Assembly: GCA_037074705.1 (NCBI GenBank)
Contig: JAYJMR010000017.1
Span: 62,001-126,000 of the forward strand
Length of the DNA stretch: 64,000 bases
Source of the DNA: Zhengitettix transpicula
Lineage: Eukaryota; Arthropoda; Insecta; Orthoptera; Tetrigidae
Reading direction: 5' to 3'
In this document: in pieces, positions 28,377 to 40,520 of the stretch
How positions within the stretch are numbered: the stretch's first letter is position 1
How the letters are laid out: every line of letters begins with the position of its first letter
Program-made: the position numbers and the translations under genes
Notes under the pieces: generated by a model
The model's database searches: none
The model's input: the letters and a program-made list of their open reading frames with translations, nothing else
What the model was told of the DNA's origin: nothing

Positions 28377-28562
28377 GGTGCCATAAACATGAACGCGTAT
28401 GAAAATGCCAATTTATTTAAAAATATTTTAGAAATCATTAAATTTTTTTTTAAATATTTAAATTTTCCTTTGTAAGGTTTACTTCTAGGAATAAGACGTA
28501 TACCGATGTGAATAATAGTCGAAAAATAATAATAAACTTTTAGTATAAAATCTACCCCTATT
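28377..28562 (+). repeat. Monomer B (representative 186 bp unit)
   Basis: This is the second half of the same dimer. It begins GGTGCCATAAACATGAACGC, contains ACGCGT, ATGAAAATGCCA, a T8 tract, TTTCCTTTGTAAGG, TTACTTCTAGGAATAAGACG, TATACCGATGTGAATAATAG and CGAAAAATAATAATAAAC, and ends CTACCCCTATT before the next GGTACC. G+C is 44 of 186 (24%). Aligned to A, the shared features are the GGTRCCATWACCA start, the ATGAAAAYGCYAC core, TTTAAA-rich and T-tract segments at the same offset, ACGTATACC, and the terminal AGTATAAAATC-TATTGG. A and B therefore descend from one monomer of about 185 bp by duplication and divergence. Confidence 0.93.
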
Positions 28563-29600
28563 GGTACCATTACCTTGGACAGCAATGAAAACGCTACTTT
28601 TTTTAAACATATTTTAGCACGCATTTAATTTTTTTTTAAATATTAAAATTTACACTCGAAAGGTTTTCTTCTGGCATCAAGACGTATACCATTGTCAAAA
28701 TAATCGAAAATAAAAATATTAATTTCAGTAAAAAATCATTACTTACTGGTGCCATAACCATTAACGCGTATGAAAATGCAACTTAATTTAAACATATTCT
28801 AGCAAGCATTAAATTTTTTTTTATATATTTAAATGTTCCTTTAAAGGTTTACTTCTAGGATTAAGACGTATACCGACGTGAATAATAGTCGAAAAATAAT
28901 AATAAAATTTTAGTATAAAAATTACCCCTATTGGTACGATTACCACGGACAGCAATGAAAACGCTACTTTTTTTAAACATATTTTAGCACGCATTTAATT
29001 TTTTTTTAAATATTAAAATTTACACTCGAAAGGTTTTCTGCTGGCATCAAGACGTATACCATTGTCAAAATAATCGAAAATAAAAATAATGAATTTCAGT
29101 ATAAAATCATTACTTATTGGTGCCATAAACATGAACGCGTATGAAAATGCCAATTTATTTAAAAATATTTTAGAAATCATTAAATTTTTTTTTAAATATT
29201 TAAATTTTCCTTTGTAAGGTTTACTTCTAGGATTAAGACGTATACCGATGTGAATAATAGTCGAAAAATAATAATAAACTTTTAGTATAAAATCTACCCC
29301 TATTGGTACCATTACCTTGGACAGCAATGAAAACGCTACTTTTTTTAAACATATTTTAGCACGCATTTAATTTTTTTTTAAATATTAAAATTTACACTCG
29401 AAAGGTTTTCTTCTGGCATCAAGACGTATACCATTGTCAAAATAATCGAAAATAAAAATATTAATTTCAGTATAAAATCATTACTTACTGGTGCCATAAC
29501 CATTAACGCGTATGAAAATGCAACTTAATTTAAACATATTCTAGCAAGCATTAAATATTTTTTTAAATATTTAAATTTTCCTTTTTAAGTTTACTTCTAG

Positions 29601-32600
29601 GTATAAGACGTTTACCGATGTGAATAATAGTCAAAAAATAATAATAAAATTTTAATATAAAATTTTAGTATAAAATCTACCCCTATTGGTACCATTACAA
29701 CGGATAGCAATGAAAACGCTACTTTTTTAAACATATTTTTGGACGCATTTATTTTTTTTTAAAATATTAAAATTATATTCGAAATGTTTTCTTCTGGCAT
29801 CAAAACGTATACCATTGTCAAAATAGTCGAAAATAAAAATAATTAATTTCAGTGTAAAATCATTACTTATTGGTGCCGTAACCATGAACGCGTATGTAAA
29901 TGCCACTTTATTTAAACATATTCTAGCAAGCATTAAATTTTTTTTATATATTTAAATGTTCCTTTGAAAGGTTTACTTCTAGGATTAAGACGTATACCGA
30001 CGTGAATAATAGTCGAAAAATAATAATAAAATTTTAGTATAAAAATTACCCCTATTGGTACGATTACCACGGACAGCAATGAAAACGCTACTTTTTTTAA
30101 ACATATTTTAGCACGCATTTAATTTTTTTTTAAATATTAAAATTTACACTCGAAAGGTTTTCTGCTGGCATCAAGACGTATACCATTGTCAAAATAATCG
30201 AAAATAAAAATAATGAATTTCAGTATAAAATCATTACTTATTGGTGCCATAAACATGAACGCGTATGAAAATGCCAATTTATTTAAAAATATTTTAGAAA
30301 TCATTAAATTTTTTTTTAAATATTTAAATTTTCCTTTGTAAGGTTTACTTCTAGGATTAAGACGTATACCGATGTGAATAATAGTCGAAAAATAATAATA
30401 AACTTTTAGTATAAAATCTACCCCTATTGGTACCATTACCTTGGACAGCAATGAAAACGCTACTTTTTTTAAACATATTTTAGCACGCATTTAATTTTTT
30501 TTTAAATATTAAAATTTACACTCGAAAGGTTTTCTTCTGGCATCAAGACGTATACCATTGTAAAAATAATCGAAAGAAAAAAATAATAAATTACAGGATA
30601 AAATCATTACTTATTGGTGCCATAACCATGAACGCGTATGAAAATGCCACTTTATTTAAAAATATTTTAGCAAGCACTAAATTTTTTTTTAAATATTTAA
30701 ATTTTCCTTTGTAAGGTTTACTTCTAGGATTAAGACATATATCAATGTGAATAATAGTCGAAAAATAATAATAAAATTTTAGTATTAAATTTAAGTACAA
30801 AACCTACCCTATTGGTACCATTACCACGGATAGCAATGAAAACGCTACTTTTTTTAAACATATTTTTGCACGCATTTAATTTTTTTTTAAAATATTAAAA
30901 TTTACATTCGAAATGTTTTCTTCTGGCATCAAAACGTATACCATTGTCAAAATAATCGAAAATAAAAATAATGAATTTCAGTATAAAATCATTATTTACA
31001 TTATTTATAACCATGAACGCGTATGAAAATGCTACTTTATTTAAACATATTCTAGCAAGCATTAAATTTTTTTTAAATATTAAAATTTTCTTTTGTAAGG
31101 TGTACTTTTAGAATTAAGACGTATATCGATGCGAATAATAGTCGAAAAATAATAATAAAATTTTATTATAAAATTTTAGTATAAAAATTACCCCTATTGG
31201 TACCATTACCACGGATAGCAATGAAAACGCTACTTTTTTTAAACATATTTTAGCACGCATTTAATTTTTTTTAAAATATTAAAATTTAAACTCGAAAGGT
31301 TTTCTTCTGGCATCAAGACGTATACCATTGTCAAAATAATCGAAAATAAAAATAATGAATTTCAGTATAAAATCATTACTTACTGGTGCCATAACCATTA
31401 ACGCGTATGAAAATGCAACTTAATTTAAACATATTCTAGCAAGCATTAAATTTTTTTTTATATATTTAAATGTTCCTTTAAAGGTTTACTTCTAGGATTA
31501 AGACGTATACCGACGTGAATAATAGTCGAAAAATAATAATAAAATTTTAGTATAAAAATTACCCCTATAGCAATACCACGGATAGCAATGAAAACGCTAC
31601 TTTTTTTAAACATATTTTTGGACGCAATTAATTTTTTTTAAAAATTTAAAAATTTATATTCGAAAGGTTTTCTCCTGGCATCAAGACGTATACCATTGCC
31701 TAAATAATCGAAAATAAAAATAATGAATTTCAGTAAAAATCATTACCCATTGGTGCCATAACCATGAACGCGTATGAAAATGCTACTTTATTTAAACATA
31801 TTCTAGCAAGCATTAAATTTTTTTTAAATATTAAAATTTTCTTTTGTAAGGTGTACTTTTAGAATTAAGACGTATATCGATGCGAATAATAGTCAAAAAT
31901 AATATTAAAATTTTAGTATAAAATTTTAGTATAAATCTTACCCCTGTTGGTACCATTACCACGGATAGCAATGAAAACGCTACTTTTTTAAACATATTTT
32001 TGGACGCATTTAATTTTTTTTAAAAATTTAAAAATTTATATTCGAAAGGTTTTCTCCTGGCATCAAGACGTATACCATTGTCAAAATAATCGAAAATAAA
32101 AATAATGAATTTCAGTATAAAATCATTACCCATTGGTGCCATAACAATGAACCCATATGAAAATGCCACTTTTTTTAAAAATATTTTAGCAAGCATTAAA
32201 TATTTTTTTAAATATTTAAATTTTCCTTTTTAAGTTTACTTCTAGGTATAAGACGTTTACCGATGTGAATAATAGTCAAAAAATAATAATAAAATTTTAA
32301 TATAAAATTTTAGTATAAAATCTACCCCTATTGGTACGATTACAACGGATAGCAATGAAAACGCTACTTTTTTAAACATATTTTTGGACGCATTTAATTT
32401 TTTTTTAAAATATTAAAATTATATTCGAAATGTTTTCTTCTGCCATCAAAACGTATACCATTGTCAAAATAGTCGAAAATAAAAATAATTAATTTCAGTG
32501 TAAAATCATTACTTATTGGTGCCATAACCATGAACGCGTATGAAAATGCCACTTTATTTAAACATATTCTAGCAAGCATTAAATTTTTTTTATATATTTA

Positions 32601-33375
32601 AATGTTCCTTTGAAAGGTTCACTTCTAGGATTAAGACGTATACCGTTGTGAATAATAGTCGAATAATATTAATAAAATTTTAGTATAAAATATACCCCTA
32701 TTGGTACCATTACCACGGATAGTAATGAAAACGCTACTTTTTTAAACATATTCTAGCGCGCATTTATTTATTTTTAAAATATTAAAATTTACTCTCGAAA
32801 GGTTTTCTTTTGGCACGAAGACGTATACCATTGTAAAAATAATCGAAAGAAAAAAATAATGAATTACAGGATAAAATCATTACTTATTGGTGCCATAACC
32901 ATGAACGCGTATGAAAATGCCACTTTATTTAAAAATATTTTAGAAATCATTAAATTTTTTTTAAAATATTTAAATTTTCCTTTGTAAGGTTTACTTCTAG
33001 GATTAAGACGTATACCGATGTGAATAATAGTCGAAAAATAATAATAAACTTTTAGTATAAAAGCTACCCCTATTGGTACCATTACCTTGGACAGCAATGA
33101 AAACGCTACTTTTTTTAAACATATTTTTGGAAGCATTTAATTTTTTTTTAAATTTTAAAATTTACACTCGAAAGGTTTTCTTCTTATTGCATCAAGACGT
33201 ATACCATTGTCAAAATAATCGAAAATAAAAATAATGAATTTCAGTATAAAATCATTACTTATTGGTGCCATAACCATGAACGCGTATGAAAATGCCACTT
33301 TATTTAAAAATATTTTAGAAATCATTAAATTTTTTTTAAAATATTTAAATTTTCCTTTGTAAGGTTTACTTCTAG
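29601..33375 (+). repeat. 3775 bp tandem duplication, copy 1
   Basis: Unit variants repeat at exactly 3775 bp: 29727 and 33502, 30137 and 33912, 30591 and 34366, 32394 and 36169. The copy begins at the B variant TTCTAGGTATAAGACGTTTA at about 29601. It ends at about 33375, where a B unit switches abruptly to that same variant. The copy is about ten dimers long and contains a third copy (30.6-33.2 kb) of the material at about 23.9-26.5 kb. Confidence 0.88.
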
Positions 33376-36300
33376 GTATAAGACGTTTACCGATGTGAAT
33401 AATAGTCAAAAAATAATAATAAAATTTTAATATAAAATTTTAGTATAAAATCTACCCCTATTGGTACCATTACAACGGATAGCAATGAAAACGCTACTTT
33501 TTTAAACATATTTTTGGACGCATTTATTTTTTTTTAAAATATTAAAATTATATTCGAAATGTTTTCTTCTGGCATCAAAACGTATACCATTGTCAAAATA
33601 GTCGAAAATAAAAATAATTAATTTCAGTGTAAAATCATTACTTATTGGTGCCATAACCATGAACGCGTATGAAAATGCCACTTTATTTAAACATATTCTA
33701 GCAAGCATTAAATTTTTTTTATATATTTAAATGTTCCTTTGAAAGGTTTACTTCTAGGATTAAGACGTATACCGACGTGAATAATAGTCGAAAAATAATA
33801 ATAAAATTTTAGTATAAAAATTACCCCTATTGGTACGATTACCACGGACAGCAATGAAAACGCTACTTTTTTTAAACATATTTTAGCACGCATTTAATTT
33901 TTTTTTAAATATTAAAATTTACACTCGAAAGGTTTTCTGCTGGCATCAAGACGTATACCATTGTCAAAATAATCGAAAATAAAAATAATGAATTTCAGTA
34001 TAAAATCATTACTTATTGGTGCCATAAACATGAACGCGTATGAAAATGCCAATTTATTTAAAAATATTTTAGAAATCATTAAATTTTTTTTTAAATATTT
34101 AAATTTTCCTTTGTAAGGTTTACTTCTAGGATTAAGACGTATACCGATGTGAATAATAGTCGAAAAATAATAATAAACTTTTAGTATAAAATCTACCCCT
34201 ATTGGTACCATTACCTTGGACAGCAATGAAAACGCTACTTTTTTTAAACATATTTTAGCACGCATTTAATTTTTTTTTAAATATTAAAATTTACACTCGA
34301 AAGGTTTTCTTCTGGCATCAAGACGTATACCATTGTAAAAATAATCGAAAGAAAAAAATAATAAATTACAGGATAAAATCATTACTTATTGGTGCCATAA
34401 CCATGAACGCGTATGAAAATGCCACTTTATTTAAAAATATTTTAGCAAGCACTAAATTTTTTTTTAAATATTTAAATTTTCCTTTGTAAGGTTTACTTCT
34501 AGGATTAAGACATATATCAATGTGAATAATAGTCGAAAAATAATAATAAAATTTTAGTATTAAATTTAAGTACAAAACCTACCCTATTGGTACCATTACC
34601 ACGGATAGCAATGAAAACGCTACTTTTTTTAAACATATTTTTGCACGCATTTAATTTTTTTTTAAAATATTAAAATTTACATTCGAAATGTTTTCTTCTG
34701 GCATCAAAACGTATACCATTGTCAAAATAATCGAAAATAAAAATAATGAATTTCAGTATAAAATCATTATTTACATTATTTATAACCATGAACGCGTATG
34801 AAAATGCTACTTTATTTAAACATATTCTAGCAAGCATTAAATTTTTTTTAAATATTAAAATTTTCTTTTGTAAGGTGTACTTTTAGAATTAAGACGTATA
34901 TCGATGCGAATAATAGTCGAAAAATAATAATAAAATTTTATTATAAAATTTTAGTATAAAAATTACCCCTATTGGTACCATTACCACGGATAGCAATGAA
35001 AACGCTACTTTTTTTAAACATATTTTAGCACGCATTTAATTTTTTTTAAAATATTAAAATTTAAACTCGAAAGGTTTTCTTCTGGCATCAAGACGTATAC
35101 CATTGTCAAAATAATCGAAAATAAAAATAATGAATTTCAGTATAAAATCATTACTTACTGGTGCCATAACCATTAACGCGTATGAAAATGCAACTTAATT
35201 TAAACATATTCTAGCAAGCATTAAATTTTTTTTTATATATTTAAATGTTCCTTTAAAGGTTTACTTCTAGGATTAAGACGTATACCGACGTGAATAATAG
35301 TCGAAAAATAATAATAAAATTTTAGTATAAAAATTACCCCTATAGCAATACCACGGATAGCAATGAAAACGCTACTTTTTTTAAACATATTTTTGGACGC
35401 AATTAATTTTTTTTAAAAATTTAAAAATTTATATTCGAAAGGTTTTCTCCTGGCATCAAGACGTATACCATTGCCTAAATAATCGAAAATAAAAATAATG
35501 AATTTCAGTAAAAATCATTACCCATTGGTGCCATAACCATGAACGCGTATGAAAATGCTACTTTATTTAAACATATTCTAGCAAGCATTAAATTTTTTTT
35601 AAATATTAAAATTTTCTTTTGTAAGGTGTACTTTTAGAATTAAGACGTATATCGATGCGAATAATAGTCAAAAATAATATTAAAATTTTAGTATAAAATT
35701 TTAGTATAAATCTTACCCCTGTTGGTACCATTACCACGGATAGCAATGAAAACGCTACTTTTTTAAACATATTTTTGGACGCATTTAATTTTTTTTAAAA
35801 ATTTAAAAATTTATATTCGAAAGGTTTTCTCCTGGCATCAAGACGTATACCATTGTCAAAATAATCGAAAATAAAAATAATGAATTTCAGTATAAAATCA
35901 TTACCCATTGGTGCCATAACAATGAACCCATATGAAAATGCCACTTTTTTTAAAAATATTTTAGCAAGCATTAAATATTTTTTTAAATATTTAAATTTTC
36001 CTTTTTAAGTTTACTTCTAGGTATAAGACGTTTACCGATGTGAATAATAGTCAAAAAATAATAATAAAATTTTAATATAAAATTTTAGTATAAAATCTAC
36101 CCCTATTGGTACGATTACAACGGATAGCAATGAAAACGCTACTTTTTTAAACATATTTTTGGACGCATTTAATTTTTTTTTAAAATATTAAAATTATATT
36201 CGAAATGTTTTCTTCTGCCATCAAAACGTATACCATTGTCAAAATAGTCGAAAATAAAAATAATTAATTTCAGTGTAAAATCATTACTTATTGGTGCCAT

Positions 36301-37082
36301 AACCATGAACGCGTATGAAAATGCCACTTTATTTAAACATATTCTAGCAAGCATTAAATTTTTTTTATATATTTAAATGTTCCTTTGAAAGGTTCACTTC
36401 TAGGATTAAGACGTATACCGTTGTGAATAATAGTCGAATAATATTAATAAAATTTTAGTATAAAATATACCCCTATTGGTACCATTACCACGGATAGTAA
36501 TGAAAACGCTACTTTTTTAAACATATTCTAGCGCGCATTTATTTATTTTTAAAATATTAAAATTTACTCTCGAAAGGTTTTCTTTTGGCACGAAGACGTA
36601 TACCATTGTAAAAATAATCGAAAGAAAAAAATAATGAATTACAGGATAAAATCATTACTTATTGGTGCCATAACCATGAACGCGTATGAAAATGCCACTT
36701 TATTTAAAAATATTTTAGAAATCATTAAATTTTTTTTAAAATATTTAAATTTTCCTTTGTAAGGTTTACTTCTAGGATTAAGACGTATACCGATGTGAAT
36801 AATAGTCGAAAAATAATAATAAACTTTTAGTATAAAAGCTACCCCTATTGGTACCATTACCTTGGACAGCAATGAAAACGCTACTTTTTTTAAACATATT
36901 TTTGGAAGCATTTAATTTTTTTTTAAATTTTAAAATTTACACTCGAAAGGTTTTCTTCTTATTGCATCAAGACGTATACCATTGTCAAAATAATCGAAAA
37001 TAAAAATAATGAATTTCAGTATAAAATCATTACTTATTGGTGCCATAACCATGAACGCGTATGAAAATGCCACTTTATTTAA
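33376..37082 (+). repeat. 3775 bp tandem duplication, copy 2
   Basis: This is the second copy, near-identical to 29601-33375. It ends at about 37082 inside a B unit (ACTTTATTTAAA), where copy 1 reads AAATATTTTAGAAATC and this copy continues with CATATTCTAGCAAGC. What follows (37083 onward) is the same as what follows about 26530. This copy therefore joins seamlessly to the second 10.55 kb-spaced segment and probably retains the older arrangement. Confidence 0.87.
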
Positions 37083-40000
37083 ACATATTCTAGCAAGCAT
37101 TAAATTTTTTTTATATATTTAAATGTTCCTTTGAAAGGTTCACTTCTAGGATTAAGACGTATACCGTTGTGAATAATAGTCGAAAAATATTAATAAAATT
37201 TTAGTATAAAATATTCCCCTATTGGTACCTTTACCACGGATAGTAATGAAACTGCTACTTTTTTTAAACATATTTTAGCACGCATTTAATTTTTTTTAAA
37301 ATATTAAAATTTACCTTCGAAAGGTTTTCTTCTGGCATCAAGACGTATACCATTGTCAAAATAATCGAAAATAAAAATGATGAATTTCAGTATAAAATCA
37401 TTACTTATTGGTGCTATAATCGTGAACGCGTATGAAAATACCACTTTATTTAAATATTTTTTAGCAAGCATTAATTTTTTTTAAATATTAAAATTTTCCT
37501 TTGTAAGGTGTACTTTTAGATTTAAGACGTATACCGATGTGAATAATAGTCGAAAAATAATAATAAAATTTTAGTATAAAATTTTAGTATAAAATCTACC
37601 CCTATTGGTACCATTACCTTGGACAGCAATGAAAACGCTACTTTTTTTAAACATATTTTAGCACGCATTTATTTTTTTTAAAATATTAAAATTACACTCG
37701 AAAGGTATTCTTCTGGCATCAATACTTATACCATTGTCAAAATAATCGAAAATAAAAATATTAATTTCAGTATAAAATCATTACTAATTGGTGCCATAAC
37801 CATGAACGCGTATGAAAATTCTACTTTATTTAAACATATTCTAGCAAGCATTAAATTTTTTTTAAATATTAAAATTTTCTTTAGTAAGGTGTACTTTTAG
37901 AATTAAGACGTATATCGATGCGAATAATAGTCGAAAAATAATAATAAAATTTTAGTATAAAATTTTAGTATAAAACTTACTCCTGTTGGTACCATTACCA
38001 CGGATAGCAATGAAAACGCTACTTTTTTTAAACATATTTTTGCACGCATTTAATTTTTTTTAAAAATTTTAAAATTTACTTTCGAAATGTTTTTTTCAGG
38101 CATCAAAACGTATACCATTGTCAAAATAATCGAAAATAAAAATATTAATTTCAGTATAAAATCATTACTTATTGGTGCCATAACCATGATCGCGTATGAA
38201 AATGCCACTTTATTTTAACATATTCTAGCAAGCATTAATTTTTTTTTAAATATAAATATTTTCCTTTGTAAGGTGTACTTTTAGAATTAAGACGTATATC
38301 GATGTGAATAATAGTCGAAAAATAATAACAAAATTTTATATAAAATTTTAGTATAAAAATTACCCCTATTAGTACGATTACCACGGATAGCAATGAAAAC
38401 GCTACTGTTTTTAAACATATTTTTGCAGGCATTTATTTTTTTTTAAATATTTAAATTTACACTCTTAAGGTTTTCTTCTGGCATCAAGACGTATACCATT
38501 GTCAAAAAAATCGAAAATAAAAATAATTAATTTCAGTATAAAATCATTACTTATTGGTTCCATAACCATGATCGCGTATGAAAATGCCACTTTATTTAAT
38601 CATATTCTAGCAAGCATTAAATTTTTTTTAAATATTAAAATTTTCCTTTGTAAGGTGTACATTTAGAATTAAGTCGTACACCGATGTGAATAATAGTTGA
38701 AAAATAATATAAAAATTTTAGTATAAAATATACCCCTATTGGTACCATTACCACGGACAGCAATGAAAACGCTACTTTTTGTAAACATATTTTAGCACGC
38801 ATTTAATTTTTTTTTAAATATTAAAATTTACACTCGAAAGGTTTTCTTCTGGCATCAAGACGTATACCATTGTCAAAATAATCGAAAATAAAAATAATGA
38901 ATTTCAGTTTAAAATCATTACTTATTGGTGCCATAAACATGAACGCGTATGAAAATGCCAATTTATTTAAAAATATTTTAGAAATCATTAAATTTTTTTT
39001 TAAATATTTAAATTTTCCTTTGTAAGGTTTACTTCTAGGAATAAGACGTATACCGATGTGAATAATAGTCGAAAAATAATAATAAACTTTTAGTATAAAA
39101 TCTACCCCTATTGGTACCATTACCTTGGACAGCAATGAAAACGCTACTTTTTTTAAACATATTTTAGCACGCATTTAATTTTTTTTTAAATATTAAAATT
39201 TACACTCGAAAGGTTTTCTTCTGGCATCAAGACGTATACCATTGTCAAAATAATCGAAAATAAAAATATTAATTTATGTAAAAAATCATTACTTACTGGT
39301 GCCATAACCATTAACGCGTATGAAAATGCAACTTAATTTAAACATATTCTAGCAAGCATTAAATTTTTTTTTATATATTTAAATGTTCCTTTAAAGGTTT
39401 ACTTCTAGGATTAAGACGTATACCGACGTGAATAATAGTCGAAAAATAATAATAAAATTTTAGTATAAAAATAACCCCTATTGGTACGATTACCACGGAC
39501 AGCAATGAAAACGCTACTTTTTTTAAACATATTTTAGCACGCATTTAATTTTTTTTTAAATATTAAAATTTACACTCGAAAGGTTTTCTGCTGGCATCAA
39601 GACGTATACCATTGTCAAAATAATCGAAAATAAAAATAATGAATTTCAGTATAAAATCATTACTTATTGGTGCCATAAACATGAACGCGTATGAAAATGC
39701 CAATTTATTTAAAAATATTTTAGAAATCATTAAATTTTTTTTTAAATATTTAAATTTTCCTTTGTAAGGTTTACTTCTAGGATTAAGACGTATACCGATG
39801 TGAATAATAGTCGAAAAATAATAATAAACTTTTAGTATAAAATCTACCCCTATTGGTACCATTACCTTGGACAGCAATGAAAACGCTACTTTTTTTAAAC
39901 ATATTTTAGCACGCATTTAATTTTTTTTTAAATATTAAAATTTACACTCGAAAGGTTTTCTTCTGGCATCAAGACGTATACCATTGTCAAAATAATCGAA

Positions 40001-40520
40001 AATAAAAATATTAATTTCAGTATAAAATCATTACTTACTGGTGCCATAACCATTAACGCGTATGAAAATGCAACTTAATTTAAACATATTCTAGCAAGCA
40101 TTAAATATTTTTTTAAATATTTAAATTTTCCTTTTTAAGTTTACTTCTAGGTATAAGACGTTTACCGATGTGAATAATAGTCAAAAAATAATAATAAAAT
40201 TTTAATATAAAATTTTAGTATAAAATCTACCCCTATTGGTACGATTACAACGGATAGCAATGAAAACGCTACTTTTTTAAACATATTTTTGGACGCATTT
40301 ATTTTTTTTTAAAATATTAAAATTATATTCGAAATGTTTTCTTCTGGCATCAAAACGTATACCATTGTCAAAATAGTCGAAAATAAAAATAATTAATTTC
40401 AGTGTAAAATCATTACTTATTGGTGCCATAACCATGAACGCGTATGAAAATGCCACTTTATTTAAACATATTCTAGCAAGCATTAAATTTTTTTTATATA
40501 TTTAAATGTTCCTTTGAAAG
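34340..40520 (+). repeat. 6.2 kb higher-order segment, copy 2
   Basis: This copy matches about 23790-29960 at an offset of 10.54-10.55 kb, overlapping the second 3775 bp copy. Small differences include GTACGATTACCACGG near 38375 where copy 1 has ACAACGG, and TTTGTAAACATATT near 38780 where copy 1 has TTTTTTAAACATATT. Beyond about 40520 the copies part company: this one continues with the ACCGTTGTGAATAATAG variant and copy 1 with ACCGACGTG. Confidence 0.84.

Larger units (their letters stand above)
28191..29552 (+). repeat. 742 bp tandem duplication (two dimers)
   Basis: GGTACC at 28191 and GGTACG at 28933 begin matching two-dimer segments, an offset of 742 bp (2 x 371). Both include the B variant CATAAACATGAACGC with ATGCCAATTTATTT and AGAAATCATTAAA, and an A unit with CCTTGGACAGC. 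The second copy diverges at about 29553. Both copies recur near 38.7-40.1 kb, so this small duplication is older than the 10.55 kb one. Confidence 0.83.
23790..29960 (+). repeat. 6.2 kb higher-order segment, copy 1 (10.55 kb spacing)
   Basis: Rare variants here recur about 10.54-10.55 kb downstream. The irregular TTTACATTATTTATAACC near 24228 recurs near 34770. The unit at 27697 recurs at 38235, the one at 28271 at 38821, and the one at 29013 at 39563. The segment carries other distinctive marks: CCCCTATAGCAATACCACGG near 24795, TTCTTATTGCATCAAG near 26408, and an A unit with ACTGTTTTTAAACATATTTT near 27855. No gene is present. Confidence 0.84.

Noticed and set aside
28271..28624. A 117-codon minus-strand reading frame, with near-identical copies at 29013, 30137, 33912, 38821, 39563, 41024, 42127 and, inverted, at 57399, 58502 and 60011
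   Set aside because: It is a reading through one B and one A monomer. Its two homologous halves of about 59 residues match the two monomers, and it stays in frame because a 186 bp monomer is divisible by three. Most other units have stops or frameshifts at the same place, the composition is dominated by F, I, K, N and Y as expected from AT-rich DNA, and copies occur wherever the satellite does. A transcript cannot be excluded, but nothing supports a protein.
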